Assembly: GCA_029553475.1 (NCBI GenBank)
Contig: JAKPKV010000126.1
Coordinates: 62,001 to 126,000, forward strand
DNA: 64,000 nt
Source of the DNA: Armatimonadota bacterium
Lineage (GTDB): Bacteria > Armatimonadota > Hebobacteria > CAIYQO01
Direction: 5' to 3'
The position numbers and the translations under genes were made by a program. Positions 17,513 to 25,753 of the stretch are shown here, in pieces; position 1 is the first letter of the stretch, and the number at the start of each line of letters is the position of its first letter. The notes below the pieces were generated by a model, which was not told where the DNA came from, searched no databases, and was given only the letters and a program-made list of their open reading frames with translations.

Positions 17513-18325
17513 ATGCTCGTGGTGGCCTGCATCAAACAGGTACCGGATACCACCCAGGTCAGCATTGACCCGGTGACCAATACCCTCATTCGCGAAGGCG
17601 TGCCGTTCATCATGAACCCGTATGACACGCACGCGCTGGAAGAGGCGTTGCGGTTGAAAGACCGCTACGGCTTCCGCGTGGCGGCCATCTCTATGGGCCC
17701 GCCCAACGCGGAGGTGACGCTGCGCAAGGCGCTGGCGGCCGGCGCCGACGAGGTGGTGCTGCTCTCCGACCGTGCCTTCGGCGGCGCGGATACCCTCGCC
17801 ACCAGCCAGGTGCTCTCCGCGGCCATCACACGCCTGAACGAACGGGAAGAGGTGGCCGTCGTGCTCTGCGGCAAGCAGACCATTGACGGCGACACCGCGC
17901 AGGTGGGGCCGGGCATCGCCACCCGCCTCGGCTACACCCAGCTCACGCTGGTGGACCAGATCCAGCACCTCGACCTGGCGGCGCGCCGGGTGCGCGTGCG
18001 CCGCAAGCTCGAAGGCCGGCATGAGATCGTCGAGGCGCCGATGCCCGCCGTGCTCACCGTGGTGCGCGAAATCAATCGCCCGCGCTATCCCACCGTGCCG
18101 ATGCGCCTCGCCGCCGAGCAGGCGGAGATCCCCGTCTGGAGCAATGCGGTGATGACCATTGCCCCCGAGACCATCGGGCTGAAAGGCTCCCCGACGAAGG
18201 TGAACCGCATCTTCTCGCCGGAGCGCGACAAAGGCGAGATACTCGGCGACGGCGCGCACGACCCCGACGGCGCCGCCGAGCTGTTGATCGCGCGTCTGAT
18301 GAGCAAAGACCTGCTGCCCCTGTAG
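17513..18325 (+). CDS. etfB: Electron transfer flavoprotein beta subunit
   Basis: A 270-residue EtfB/FixA family protein. It starts MLVVACIKQVPDTTQVSIDP, a near-universal EtfB opening, and contains NPYDTHALEEALRLKD, the nucleotide-loop segment CGKQTIDGDTAQVGPGIA, and LTVVREINRPRYP. EtfB binds AMP, or FAD in bifurcating types, and pairs with EtfA to pass electrons from acyl-CoA or other dehydrogenases to a quinone reductase or ferredoxin. GGGAGAGG lies upstream of the ATG. It is followed after about 24 bases by etfA, then by a membrane Fe-S oxidoreductase, so the three form an electron-transfer module. Confidence 0.95.
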   Translation: MLVVACIKQVPDTTQVSIDPVTNTLIREGVPFIMNPYDTHALEEALRLKDRYGFRVAAISMGPPNAEVTLRKALAAGADEVVLLSDRAFGGADTLATSQVLSAAITRLNEREEVAVVLCGKQTIDGDTAQVGPGIATRLGYTQLTLVDQIQHLDLAARRVRVRRKLEGRHEIVEAPMPAVLTVVREINRPRYPTVPMRLAAEQAEIPVWSNAVMTIAPETIGLKGSPTKVNRIFSPERDKGEILGDGAHDPDGAAELLIARLMSKDLLPL

Positions 18326-18349
18326 TGGCGCGTGAGTGAAGGACACGGC

Positions 18350-19702
18350 ATGGAACAGAAGAAACCGAAGCGGCCGCGCGGCAAGGCCCGGCTGATCCCC
18401 AATACCTGTATCGCGTGCGGCGCGCGCTGCGAGAGCGCCTGCCCGGTGACGGCCATCGTGATGGACGATGCCGGCGCGCCGATCATTGACCTCGCGAAGT
18501 GTATCGGCTGCGTCAAGTGCGTGAAGGTCTGCCCGGCGTCCGCGCTTGAGATGTTCTTCACCCCGGAAGAGCAAAAGATCCTCGACGAGCTGGCCGCGCA
18601 GGCCGCCGGTGAGGCCGCGCCCGCCGAGGAGGTGGACCCCGAAGAGGCGCAACTCGCGGCGATGCTGAAGCAGTATCGCGGCGTGTGGGTCTTCGTCGAG
18701 CAGACCGAAGGCCAGGCCGCCGGCGTCTCCTGGGAGCTGCTGGGCAAAGGCGCCGAGCTGGCGGGGACGCTGGACGTCGAGCTGTGCGCGGTGGTCATCG
18801 GCCACGCGGTCGCGCACCTGGCGGAGGAAGCCTTCGCCTACGGCGCGGAGAAGGTCTACCTGCTCGACCATCCCGTCTATCAATGCTACCGCACCGAGCC
18901 GTACCTGCGGGCCATCTGCCACCTGACTGAGACCTACAAGCCGGAAGTGATCCTCATGGGCGCCACCGGCCTGGGGCGCGACCTGGCGGGCGCCGTCGCC
19001 ACCCGGCTGGCCACCGGTCTCACCGCCGACTGCACCGGCCTCGCCATTGACGACCAGCGCAACCTGATGCAGACCCGCCCGGCCTTCGGCGGCAACATCA
19101 TGGCCACTATTCTCTGCGACCGCAACCGCCCGCAGATGGCCACTGTGCGCCCGCACGTGATGCCGACGCCGCCGCGGCTGGCGGGGCGCGCGGGCGAAAT
19201 CATCCGCGACGATTTCGCGCCGAACGAGGACGACCTCACCGTGAAGGTGCTGGACGTGCTGCTCGACGCGAAGCACAAGGAGTCCATTGACATCGCCGCC
19301 GCCGAGATCATCGTCGCCGGCGGGCGCGGGCTGATGAATAAGGAGAATTTCGCCATCGTCCGCGAGCTGGCGGACGAGATCGGCGGCGTGGTCGGCGCCT
19401 CGCGCAGCGCGGTGGACGCCGGCTGGATGTCGCAGGATCGCCAGGTGGGACAGACCGGCAAAACCGTGCGCCCGAAGATCTACATCGCCTGCGGCATCTC
19501 CGGCGCCATCCAGCACCTGGTGGGCATGCAGGACTCCGATATCGTCATTGCCATCAACCGCGACAAGGATGCCCCCATCTTCGAGGTGGCGACCTACGGC
19601 ATCGTCGGCGACCTGTTCAAAATCGTCCCCGCGCTCACCCGCAAAATCCGGGAGATCAAGCAGCAGCGCGGCATCCCGCTGGCCAACGGCGCGGAGGGGT
19701 AG
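18350..19702 (+). CDS. etfA: Electron transfer flavoprotein alpha subunit with N-terminal ferredoxin domain
   Basis: A 450-residue EtfA/FixB family protein. The first about 70 residues are a ferredoxin-like domain with two Cys clusters, [13 protein letters not shown] and [12 protein letters not shown], probably one or two 4Fe-4S centres. The EtfA N-domain follows ([11 protein letters not shown]), then the FAD domain with [19 protein letters not shown] and [20 protein letters not shown]. Ordinary EtfA is about 310-330 residues; the ferredoxin extension is typical of anaerobe-type Etfs. The ATG at 18350 has GAAGGA upstream; a GTG at 18332 is possible. The fusion provides an Fe-S route from the flavin, perhaps to the membrane oxidoreductase downstream. 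Confidence 0.93.
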   Translation: MEQKKPKRPRGKARLIPNTCIACGARCESACPVTAIVMDDAGAPIIDLAKCIGCVKCVKVCPASALEMFFTPEEQKILDELAAQAAGEAAPAEEVDPEEAQLAAMLKQYRGVWVFVEQTEGQAAGVSWELLGKGAELAGTLDVELCAVVIGHAVAHLAEEAFAYGAEKVYLLDHPVYQCYRTEPYLRAICHLTETYKPEVILMGATGLGRDLAGAVATRLATGLTADCTGLAIDDQRNLMQTRPAFGGNIMATILCDRNRPQMATVRPHVMPTPPRLAGRAGEIIRDDFAPNEDDLTVKVLDVLLDAKHKESIDIAAAEIIVAGGRGLMNKENFAIVRELADEIGGVVGASRSAVDAGWMSQDRQVGQTGKTVRPKIYIACGISGAIQHLVGMQDSDIVIAINRDKDAPIFEVATYGIVGDLFKIVPALTRKIREIKQQRGIPLANGAEG

Positions 19703-19711
19703 GGGAATTTC

Positions 19712-19745
19712 AAATTGACAATTGTGAATTGTGAATTGTCAATTT
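19712..19745. repeat. AT-rich palindrome in the etf operon
   Basis: AAATTGACAATT (19712-19723) and AATTGTCAATTT (19734-19745) are perfect inverted copies around TGTGAATTGTG-like DNA, inside a very GC-rich neighbourhood and directly before the next gene. It may be a repeat insertion or a processing/attenuation hairpin. Confidence 0.6.
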
Positions 19746-19762
19746 CGCTAAATGAGGGTGAC

Positions 19763-21769
19763 ATGGGCTATCCGCAGATTTTCGCCGCGGTCCTCGCGGT
19801 CAGCGTGGTGCTGTTTATCGTCAGTTGCATCCGCCGTTTCCGGCTGGTGGCGCTGGGCAAGCCGGAAGACCGGCTGAGCCACGTCTGGACGCGCGTGGGG
19901 AACATGCTGCTCTTCGCCTTCGGCCAGAAGCGCGTGGTGGCGCGTCCCTTCGGCCTCAACCACTTCGTCATCTTCTGGTGCTTTTTGGTGCTGGCCGTCG
20001 CCAACGCCGACTTCGTCATCGCCGGGCTGAATACGCAGTGGGGCATCGCCGCCTGGCTGCCGACTTCGATCTCCGGCCCCATCTTCGGACTGTTTGACCT
20101 TGTCTCGCTGCTCACGCTCGTCGTCATCGGCATCGCCATCGCCCGCCGCCTCTTCTTCCCGCCGGATTACATCGAGGCGCGCAGCAAGGACGCCTTCGTC
20201 ATCCTGACAATGATCGCGCTGCTCATGGTCGCCTTCTTCGGCTCGCACGCGGCGGAGAACGCCCCACACCTTGGTTTCCAGACCGGATTTAACTACCTGC
20301 CGCCTATGCCGGTGTCAAACGCTATCGCTCACTTGTTGGTTGGCCTTCCGGAGGCGACCATCCATGTGCTGGCCACCGGCTTCTGGTGGGCACATGCCAT
20401 CATCTTGCTCGCCTTCCTCAACTACCTGCCGTTCAGCAAGCACATGCACATCCTCGCCGCCATCCCGAACTGCTTTTTCAAGCGGCTCGGCAGGGCGAAC
20501 ACGCTGCCCACCGAGACCTTTGAAGTGGGCGCGGAGTACGGCGTGGGGCGCGTGGACCGCTTCACCTGGAAAGACCTCTTCGACTCCTACTCCTGCACCG
20601 AATGCGGGCGCTGCACCGACGTGTGCCCGGCCTTCCGCACCGGCAAGCCGCTGAACCCGCGCGAGGTGGTGCATGACATCAAGGTGAACCTGCTGGCGAA
20701 CGGGGAGCGCATCGCCGCCGGCCAGCAGCCCGGCCTCGCGCTCATCGGCCCGCACGCCGAGGGCACCATCGCCGAGGACACCATCTGGTCCTGCACGAGC
20801 TGCGGCGCGTGCATGGAAGTCTGCCCGGTCTTCATCGAGCAGATGCCGAAAATCCTCCAGCTGCGCCGCACGCTGGTGGAGGAAGAGGCGCGCTTCCCCG
20901 AAGAGGTCATCACCTTCTTCGAGAACATGGAGCAGCGCGGCAACCCGTGGGGCATCGCGCCCTCCGAGCGCACGAAGTGGTGCGCGCACATCGAGGCGAA
21001 GCCCTTCTCGGACGAGACCGAATACCTCTTCTTCGTCGGCTGCGCGGGGGCGTTCGACGCGCGCAACAAGCAGGTGTCGCTGGCCGTCGCCGCCATCCTC
21101 GACGCCGCCGGCATCTCTTGGGGCATCCTCGGCAAGGACGAGATGTGCTGCGGCGACAGCCTGCGGCGGCTGGGCAACGAATATGCCTTCGACCGCATGG
21201 TGCGCCACAACATCGAGCTCTTCCGCCGGCGCGGCGTGGTGAAGATCATCACCCAGTGCCCGCACTGCTTCTCGACGCTGAAGAACGACTACCGCCAGTT
21301 CGGCATCGAGCTGGACGTGATCCACCACACCGAGCTCATCCAGCGGCTCATCGCCGAGGGGCGGCTGCCGGTGAACGCGGCGGCCATCGGCCGCGTGGTC
21401 TTCCACGACTCCTGCTACCTGGGCCGCCACAACGGCATCTACGACGCCCCGCGCGCCGTCATCCGGGCCGCGACCGGCCAGGCCCCGGCGGAGATGGCGC
21501 GCCATCGGGAAAACTCCTTCTGCTGCGGCGCCGGCGGCGGCCGCATGTGGATGGAAGAGCACCTGGGCACGCGCATCAACATCGCCCGCGTGCACGAGGC
21601 GCTGGAAACGCGGCCCGACACCATCTGCGTCTCCTGCCCCTACTGCCTGACGATGTTCGAGGACGGCCTCAAAGACGTGGACGCCGACCCGCGCGTCGGC
21701 GTGAAGGACATTGCCGAGGTGGTGGCGGCGGCGCTGCCGGCGCAGGCGGGAGAAGAGGCGAAGGCGTAA
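19763..21769 (+). CDS. Membrane Fe-S oxidoreductase, Etf:menaquinone oxidoreductase type
   Basis: A 668-residue protein. The N-terminal about 260 residues contain five hydrophobic helices, resembling a NarI/HdrE-type cytochrome b domain, with conserved-looking His in the helices. Then come two 4Fe-4S clusters, CTECGRCTDVCP and CTSCGACMEVCP, and two CCG-type domains (MCCGDSLRRLGN, FCCGAGGGRMWMEE) as in heterodisulfide reductase HdrD. This architecture next to etfBA matches the Etf:menaquinone oxidoreductases (EMO) described in syntrophic and Fe-reducing bacteria. It would take electrons from EtfAB and reduce the quinone pool at the membrane. The ATG at 19763 follows a GAGGG; an upstream GTG-type extension would run through the palindrome. 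Confidence 0.85.
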   Translation: MGYPQIFAAVLAVSVVLFIVSCIRRFRLVALGKPEDRLSHVWTRVGNMLLFAFGQKRVVARPFGLNHFVIFWCFLVLAVANADFVIAGLNTQWGIAAWLPTSISGPIFGLFDLVSLLTLVVIGIAIARRLFFPPDYIEARSKDAFVILTMIALLMVAFFGSHAAENAPHLGFQTGFNYLPPMPVSNAIAHLLVGLPEATIHVLATGFWWAHAIILLAFLNYLPFSKHMHILAAIPNCFFKRLGRANTLPTETFEVGAEYGVGRVDRFTWKDLFDSYSCTECGRCTDVCPAFRTGKPLNPREVVHDIKVNLLANGERIAAGQQPGLALIGPHAEGTIAEDTIWSCTSCGACMEVCPVFIEQMPKILQLRRTLVEEEARFPEEVITFFENMEQRGNPWGIAPSERTKWCAHIEAKPFSDETEYLFFVGCAGAFDARNKQVSLAVAAILDAAGISWGILGKDEMCCGDSLRRLGNEYAFDRMVRHNIELFRRRGVVKIITQCPHCFSTLKNDYRQFGIELDVIHHTELIQRLIAEGRLPVNAAAIGRVVFHDSCYLGRHNGIYDAPRAVIRAATGQAPAEMARHRENSFCCGAGGGRMWMEEHLGTRINIARVHEALETRPDTICVSCPYCLTMFEDGLKDVDADPRVGVKDIAEVVAAALPAQAGEEAKA

Positions 21770-21796
21770 GTTGCCCACTGCACATGGTGATGGTCG

Positions 21797-21832
21797 CGGC
21801 GCGCGGATTCATACTCCGCGCGCCGTTTTTTC
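21797..21832 (+). terminator. Rho-independent terminator of the etf operon
   Basis: An 11-bp perfect stem (CGGCGCGCGGA with TCCGCGCGCCG) around a 7-base loop, followed by TTTTTT, 28 bases after the oxidoreductase stop. It is the clearest intrinsic terminator in the window besides the ileS attenuator. Confidence 0.9.
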
Positions 21833-21867
21833 TCAAACCTTTCCCCCTTCCGCGTGTCGAAGAGGAC

Positions 21868-24800
21868 ATGCGGCGCTCACTCTGGTGCTGGTTGTCCTTT
21901 CTTCTCCTGACGATCCCCGGCGTAGGGATCGCGGTCGAGCCATTCACCGATGAGCTGGAGGCGGCGGCGTATGACTGCGCCGTCACCCTCACCCCGGCAA
22001 AGACGGGCGCGGCGCGGATTACCCTGGAAACCGACGCGGGCGGGCAACGCGGCATCCGCGTCACGCTCATCAGGCAGGCGGTGCGGATCGAAGGGAAAGG
22101 CGAGAATCGCCGGATCAACCTGCCCGTCCCCCTCACGCCCGGCGAAGCCTGCCGCCTGCAACTGCTGCGCCGCGACACCGACCTGTACCTGTTGCTGAAT
22201 GAGGCGCGCGTCACCCGCGTCACCGTGCCCCGCGGCCCCGGCGGTTTCGGCGCCGTGGCCGCCGACGCGGGCTGGCGGGTGGGGGAACTCCGCGCCCAGC
22301 GGCTGGAGCCCGTGGTCTTCGCCGACAACTTCATGCGCACGGCGAACGAGAGCGGCGGCTGGACGGTGCGGAGCGGCCGCTGGGGCCTGCTCTCCGCCTG
22401 GGACCGCGACCCGAAAGGCGGCTATCTCCGCTTCAAAACGGTCGAGTATGCGCAAAACCCCTTCGCCTGGGCAGGGAGCGCGGAGCTGCACCCCGCACCT
22501 CCTGGGAGCGCCGGTGTCCCCACCGGTACCGCAATCTGCACCGCCGGCCAGCCCCACTGGGAAGATTACACTTTCACCGTCGCCGTGTGCCCGCCCGCCG
22601 GCGGCGCCGCCGGGGTGCTGGTGAATATGCCGGACCCCGACCGCGGCCTGCTGGTGCGCTGGAGCCCGGTGAATGATCGCTCCCCAACCGGCGACCGGCT
22701 GCGGCTGTACCGTGTCGCCGGTGAAAAGCGCGAGCTGCTCGCCGAAGCGCGCGGCGGCTACCTCCCCGGCCAGTGGTACAAACTCGCCGTCACCAGCACG
22801 CTGGAGGGCGTGACCGTCAGCATTGACAACCGGGAGCGCCTGGCCGCGAAAGCCGTCGCCCCCTGGCGCGGCGGCGTCGGCCTCTACGCGGAAGGCGCCG
22901 GCGACACCATGTTCGACGACGTGACCGTCTACGGCCGCGGCCTGCAGCGCGACCTGCTGGACGAGCACCACACCGTACAGCTCTCCGCGCGCTATCAGCA
23001 GGACGAGAAGGGCATGGCGGAATGGGCGGCCAGCGCCAATGACTGGCTCCCGCACCCCGCCGCGCCCGCGCTGCGCCTGCACCGCTGGGAATATTTCGGC
23101 GATCACCGGCTGTCGCTCACCCTCACCCCCGCCGGCGACGGCGCGCTGGAGCTGATCCTCAATGGCGACGGCGCGGACGCGGCCGGCGGCGTCCACGCGC
23201 GGGTGGTGCAAGCGGGCGACACGCTATCCTGCGCGCTGCGGCACGGCGGCAAGATGCTGGCAACACAGACCCTCCCCGCGCTGGAGGCGAAGACGGCCTA
23301 CGGCGTGCGCCTGCGCCGTGAGGGCGGCCGCGTGACGCTGGAGCTGGACGGCGAGACCATCCTCGCCGCCAATGCCCCGGCCGATGGCCTGCGCCCCGCC
23401 TACCGCGCGGAGGGCGCGTTCGCGGTGAGCGACGTCGCCGTCGTGGGCCGTCAGGTCCTCGACGAGACCTTCGCCGACGCCCCGGCCGACTGGCTCTCCG
23501 ACGGCACGTGGATGCCCACCACCCGCTGGGCGTGCAGCCCGCAGTGGTCCTTCCTGGGCGGGTGGAGCCGCGGCGACGCCGTCCTCTGGCACAAAATGCG
23601 CTTCACCGGCGACCAGTCCTTCGAGGTGTACCTGGCGCCGAAGATGGAATACCCGCGCGAGCGCGAAACCTACGAGCACCATTTTCGCGATCTCGGGGTC
23701 ACCATCTGCGGCGACGGGCGGGACCCGCGCAGCGGGTATGCCGCCGTCTACGGGCAGGGCGGCACGCGCACCGTGCTGCTGCGCAACGGCGTCGAGGTGG
23801 CGGCGGCGAATGGCGTCGCCCCCTTCTGGAACCAGGGGGGCCACACGGCCTGGTACGGCCTGGCGCTGCACAAGCGCGGCGCGCGCGTCGAGCTGGCGAT
23901 CAACCGCAAAACGGTGCTCACCTTCACCGATCCGCGCCCCCTTGACGGCGGCGTGCCGGCGGTCTGGACGACGGACAACGGCATCGCCGTCGCCCGCGCG
24001 CGGCTGCATTTTGCCAATCCGCCCATCCCGCGCGCGGACCCGCAGGTGGCGCTGGACAGCCCCTGGCACCCGGATTGGGCGGAGGTCGGCAGCCCGCTGA
24101 CGCTGGCCTTCCCCGGCGCGATGGCGACCTCCGGCAAGCCGGTGCGGCTGGTCGTCACCCCGCGCGCGGCGCCCGCCGGTGAGGCCGCGCCCGCGGTGAA
24201 CGGCATGGCCGTCACCGTCACCCCGAACGCCGCCGGCGAGCACTGGTATCGGATTCAGGCGACGGATGGCGAGACCACCTCGCCGTCGTATCACCTCTCG
24301 CTGCCCGTCTTCGACCCGGCGCTGGGGCGCGACGACTCCCGCGCGGTGGTGCTGTACCGTTTCGACGAGGGGCAGGGGCACGTCATCCACGACCGCGCCG
24401 CCGCCACGCCCGCCGCCGACCTGCGCATCCCCGCCGACGCGGCCGCACAGTGGCTCCCCGGCCGGGGGCTGGCGCTGCGCGGGGTGAATCACCTCCGCAC
24501 CGCGGAGAAGGTGGACAAACTGCTGGCGCTGGCGAAGAGCCGCGCCGCCACCTTCGAGTTCTGGATCGCTGCCGACACCATCTACCCGCCGTCCGACTGG
24601 CACGGTTACCTGCTCACCTGGGAGAAGCCCGGCGACCCCGCGCGCAACCTCGCCGTCGCGCAGATCAGCTCCAAGGTGATGCTCATCCCCACCGGCGTCC
24701 CCTTCATCCCGCGCGGCCGCTTCCATCAGGACACGCTGCAGAGCGGCGCGGTCTTCTCCGGCTACCGTACCGGCCTGCAGCACATCGTCTTCACCTGGGA

Positions 24801-25098
24801 CGGCCGCCTCACCCGCTGCTACCTGAACGGCGCCAAGGTGGGCGAGCGCGCCACCCCCTGGAAGCCCGACGCCTGGAGCCCGGACGCCGTCCTCACCCTG
24901 GGCAACCACCTCAACCCGCAACCGCGCAACTTCGATCAATACATCTACTATCTGCAGGTCGCCCCGTACATCCTGAAAGATCAAGGCACCGGCGAGCACG
25001 CCTTCCTCGGCGCCTTCTACCTGGCCGCCATTCACGACCGCTGCTTCACCGACGCGGATGTGGCGCGGCATTACGGGGCGGGGCCGGGGGCGAAGTAG
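21868..25098 (+). CDS. Secreted LamG / concanavalin-like multidomain protein
   Basis: A 1076-residue exported protein. The ATG at 21868 is followed by MRRSLWCWLSFLLLTIPGVG, a signal peptide, and AGAGG lies upstream. The body has several beta-sandwich units of the concanavalin/3-keto-disaccharide-hydrolase type (for example VFADNFMRTAN, WYKLAVTSTLEGVTVSIDNRE, MFDDVTVYGRGLQ). A LamG domain occupies about residues 810-1070 (VLYRFDEGQGHVIHDRA, HIVFTWDGRLTRCYLNGAKVG, LGAFYLAAIHDRCFTDADVARHY). No catalytic domain is obvious; it probably binds glycans at the surface. Around residue 210 the stretch PGSAGVPTGT is encoded by a GGGAGCGCCGGT-type repeat, apparently inserted in frame. Confidence 0.78.
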   Translation: MRRSLWCWLSFLLLTIPGVGIAVEPFTDELEAAAYDCAVTLTPAKTGAARITLETDAGGQRGIRVTLIRQAVRIEGKGENRRINLPVPLTPGEACRLQLLRRDTDLYLLLNEARVTRVTVPRGPGGFGAVAADAGWRVGELRAQRLEPVVFADNFMRTANESGGWTVRSGRWGLLSAWDRDPKGGYLRFKTVEYAQNPFAWAGSAELHPAPPGSAGVPTGTAICTAGQPHWEDYTFTVAVCPPAGGAAGVLVNMPDPDRGLLVRWSPVNDRSPTGDRLRLYRVAGEKRELLAEARGGYLPGQWYKLAVTSTLEGVTVSIDNRERLAAKAVAPWRGGVGLYAEGAGDTMFDDVTVYGRGLQRDLLDEHHTVQLSARYQQDEKGMAEWAASANDWLPHPAAPALRLHRWEYFGDHRLSLTLTPAGDGALELILNGDGADAAGGVHARVVQAGDTLSCALRHGGKMLATQTLPALEAKTAYGVRLRREGGRVTLELDGETILAANAPADGLRPAYRAEGAFAVSDVAVVGRQVLDETFADAPADWLSDGTWMPTTRWACSPQWSFLGGWSRGDAVLWHKMRFTGDQSFEVYLAPKMEYPRERETYEHHFRDLGVTICGDGRDPRSGYAAVYGQGGTRTVLLRNGVEVAAANGVAPFWNQGGHTAWYGLALHKRGARVELAINRKTVLTFTDPRPLDGGVPAVWTTDNGIAVARARLHFANPPIPRADPQVALDSPWHPDWAEVGSPLTLAFPGAMATSGKPVRLVVTPRAAPAGEAAPAVNGMAVTVTPNAAGEHWYRIQATDGETTSPSYHLSLPVFDPALGRDDSRAVVLYRFDEGQGHVIHDRAAATPAADLRIPADAAAQWLPGRGLALRGVNHLRTAEKVDKLLALAKSRAATFEFWIAADTIYPPSDWHGYLLTWEKPGDPARNLAVAQISSKVMLIPTGVPFIPRGRFHQDTLQSGAVFSGYRTGLQHIVFTWDGRLTRCYLNGAKVGERATPWKPDAWSPDAVLTLGNHLNPQPRNFDQYIYYLQVAPYILKDQGTGEHAFLGAFYLAAIHDRCFTDADVARHYGAGPGAK

Positions 25099-25135
25099 TC
25101 TCCGCCAGCGCCATTGGCGCTGGTGTCGTCCCGCC

Positions 25136-25318
25136 TCCCCGGCCCCATATGCGTCACGCTAGGGTTCGCGTATCCTTCGTCCTCGTGCTCGTACTCGAAA
25201 CGGTTATGCTGCAGCCGTGCGCTGTGGTACCGCGCGTCGGGCAGTCCGGGACGTGGCGATCCGACACGCTGCGAAGAAGCGAAGCCCGTATTCAAGTACG
25301 AGTACGAAAAGAGCACTG
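25136..25318. repeat. Dispersed hairpin element, family C, copy 1
   Basis: Shares long near-identical stretches with 35995-36290, including CCCCATATGCGTCAC, GGGTTCGCGTATCCTTCGT, CTCGTACTCGAAACGGTT, CGGGCAGTCCGGGAC and GAAGAAGCGAAGCCCGTATTC. The left arm (TCGTGCTCGTACTCGAA) and right arm (TTCAAGTACGAGTACGA) form an inverted repeat. The arms are short in this copy. An open frame through it encodes a Tyr/Glu-rich tail but is best read as a by-product of the repeat. Confidence 0.8.
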
Positions 25319-25404
25319 ACGCTATGATGATGCATATGCTCCCCGGCCCTCCCCCCGTGCCAGTGGGCACAGGGGGAGGGAGGGAGCGGTAGGGCATTTG
25401 GTCG

Positions 25405-25500
25405 GCTTCCGTCCCCCGGATTGAAATCCGGGGCTGGAGCCACGAAGTCCACCGGCGTGGACTGGCCGGATCAGGCCGACGGACCGAATACCGGGCATCG
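25405..25500. repeat. Paired-hairpin intergenic repeat
   Basis: Two compact hairpins in tandem: CCCCGGATTGAAATCCGGGG and GTCCACCGGCGTGGAC, separated by GCTGGAGCCACGAA. This combination resembles dispersed repeats I have seen in other GC-rich genomes; only one copy is in this window. Confidence 0.5.
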
Positions 25501-25554
25501 CGGGAGGAATTTGGCAAAGAGCATTACTCCGCAGCAGGCGGGCGCTCCCGATAT

Positions 25555-25688
25555 GGGCGGGCGAGCGTCCCCGCGAGCCGACTCCGGGAGGAAGTGATGG
25601 TCTGTCGTGTTCGATAGATTGACTCCCTCGTGAGCACGACGGATAAGACTTCCGCCCGGAGTCGGCTCACGGGGACGCTCGCCCGCCC
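25555..25688. repeat. Dispersed hairpin element, family B, copy 2
   Basis: A complete copy whose ends, GGGCGGGCGAGCGTCCCCGC (25555 on) and GGGGACGCTCGCCCGCCC (to 25688), form a near-perfect stem of about 38 bp. The loop contains GTCGTG...CACGAC, a second inverted pair. See copy 1 at 17054-17190. Confidence 0.8.
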
Positions 25689-25753
25689 AGGCTGTCGGCA
25701 TCCTGTACATCGTACCTGCCGCCGTGCAGCCGAAAGCTGCTCACGGCGCGCCC

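Larger units (their letters stand above)
25099..25753. other. Gene-free interval packed with dispersed repeats
   Basis: About 650 bases with no convincing gene. In order: family C hairpin (25136-25318), a paired-hairpin repeat (25405-25500) and family B hairpin (25555-25688). It separates the convergent LamG gene and the ABC exporter operon. Confidence 0.6.
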
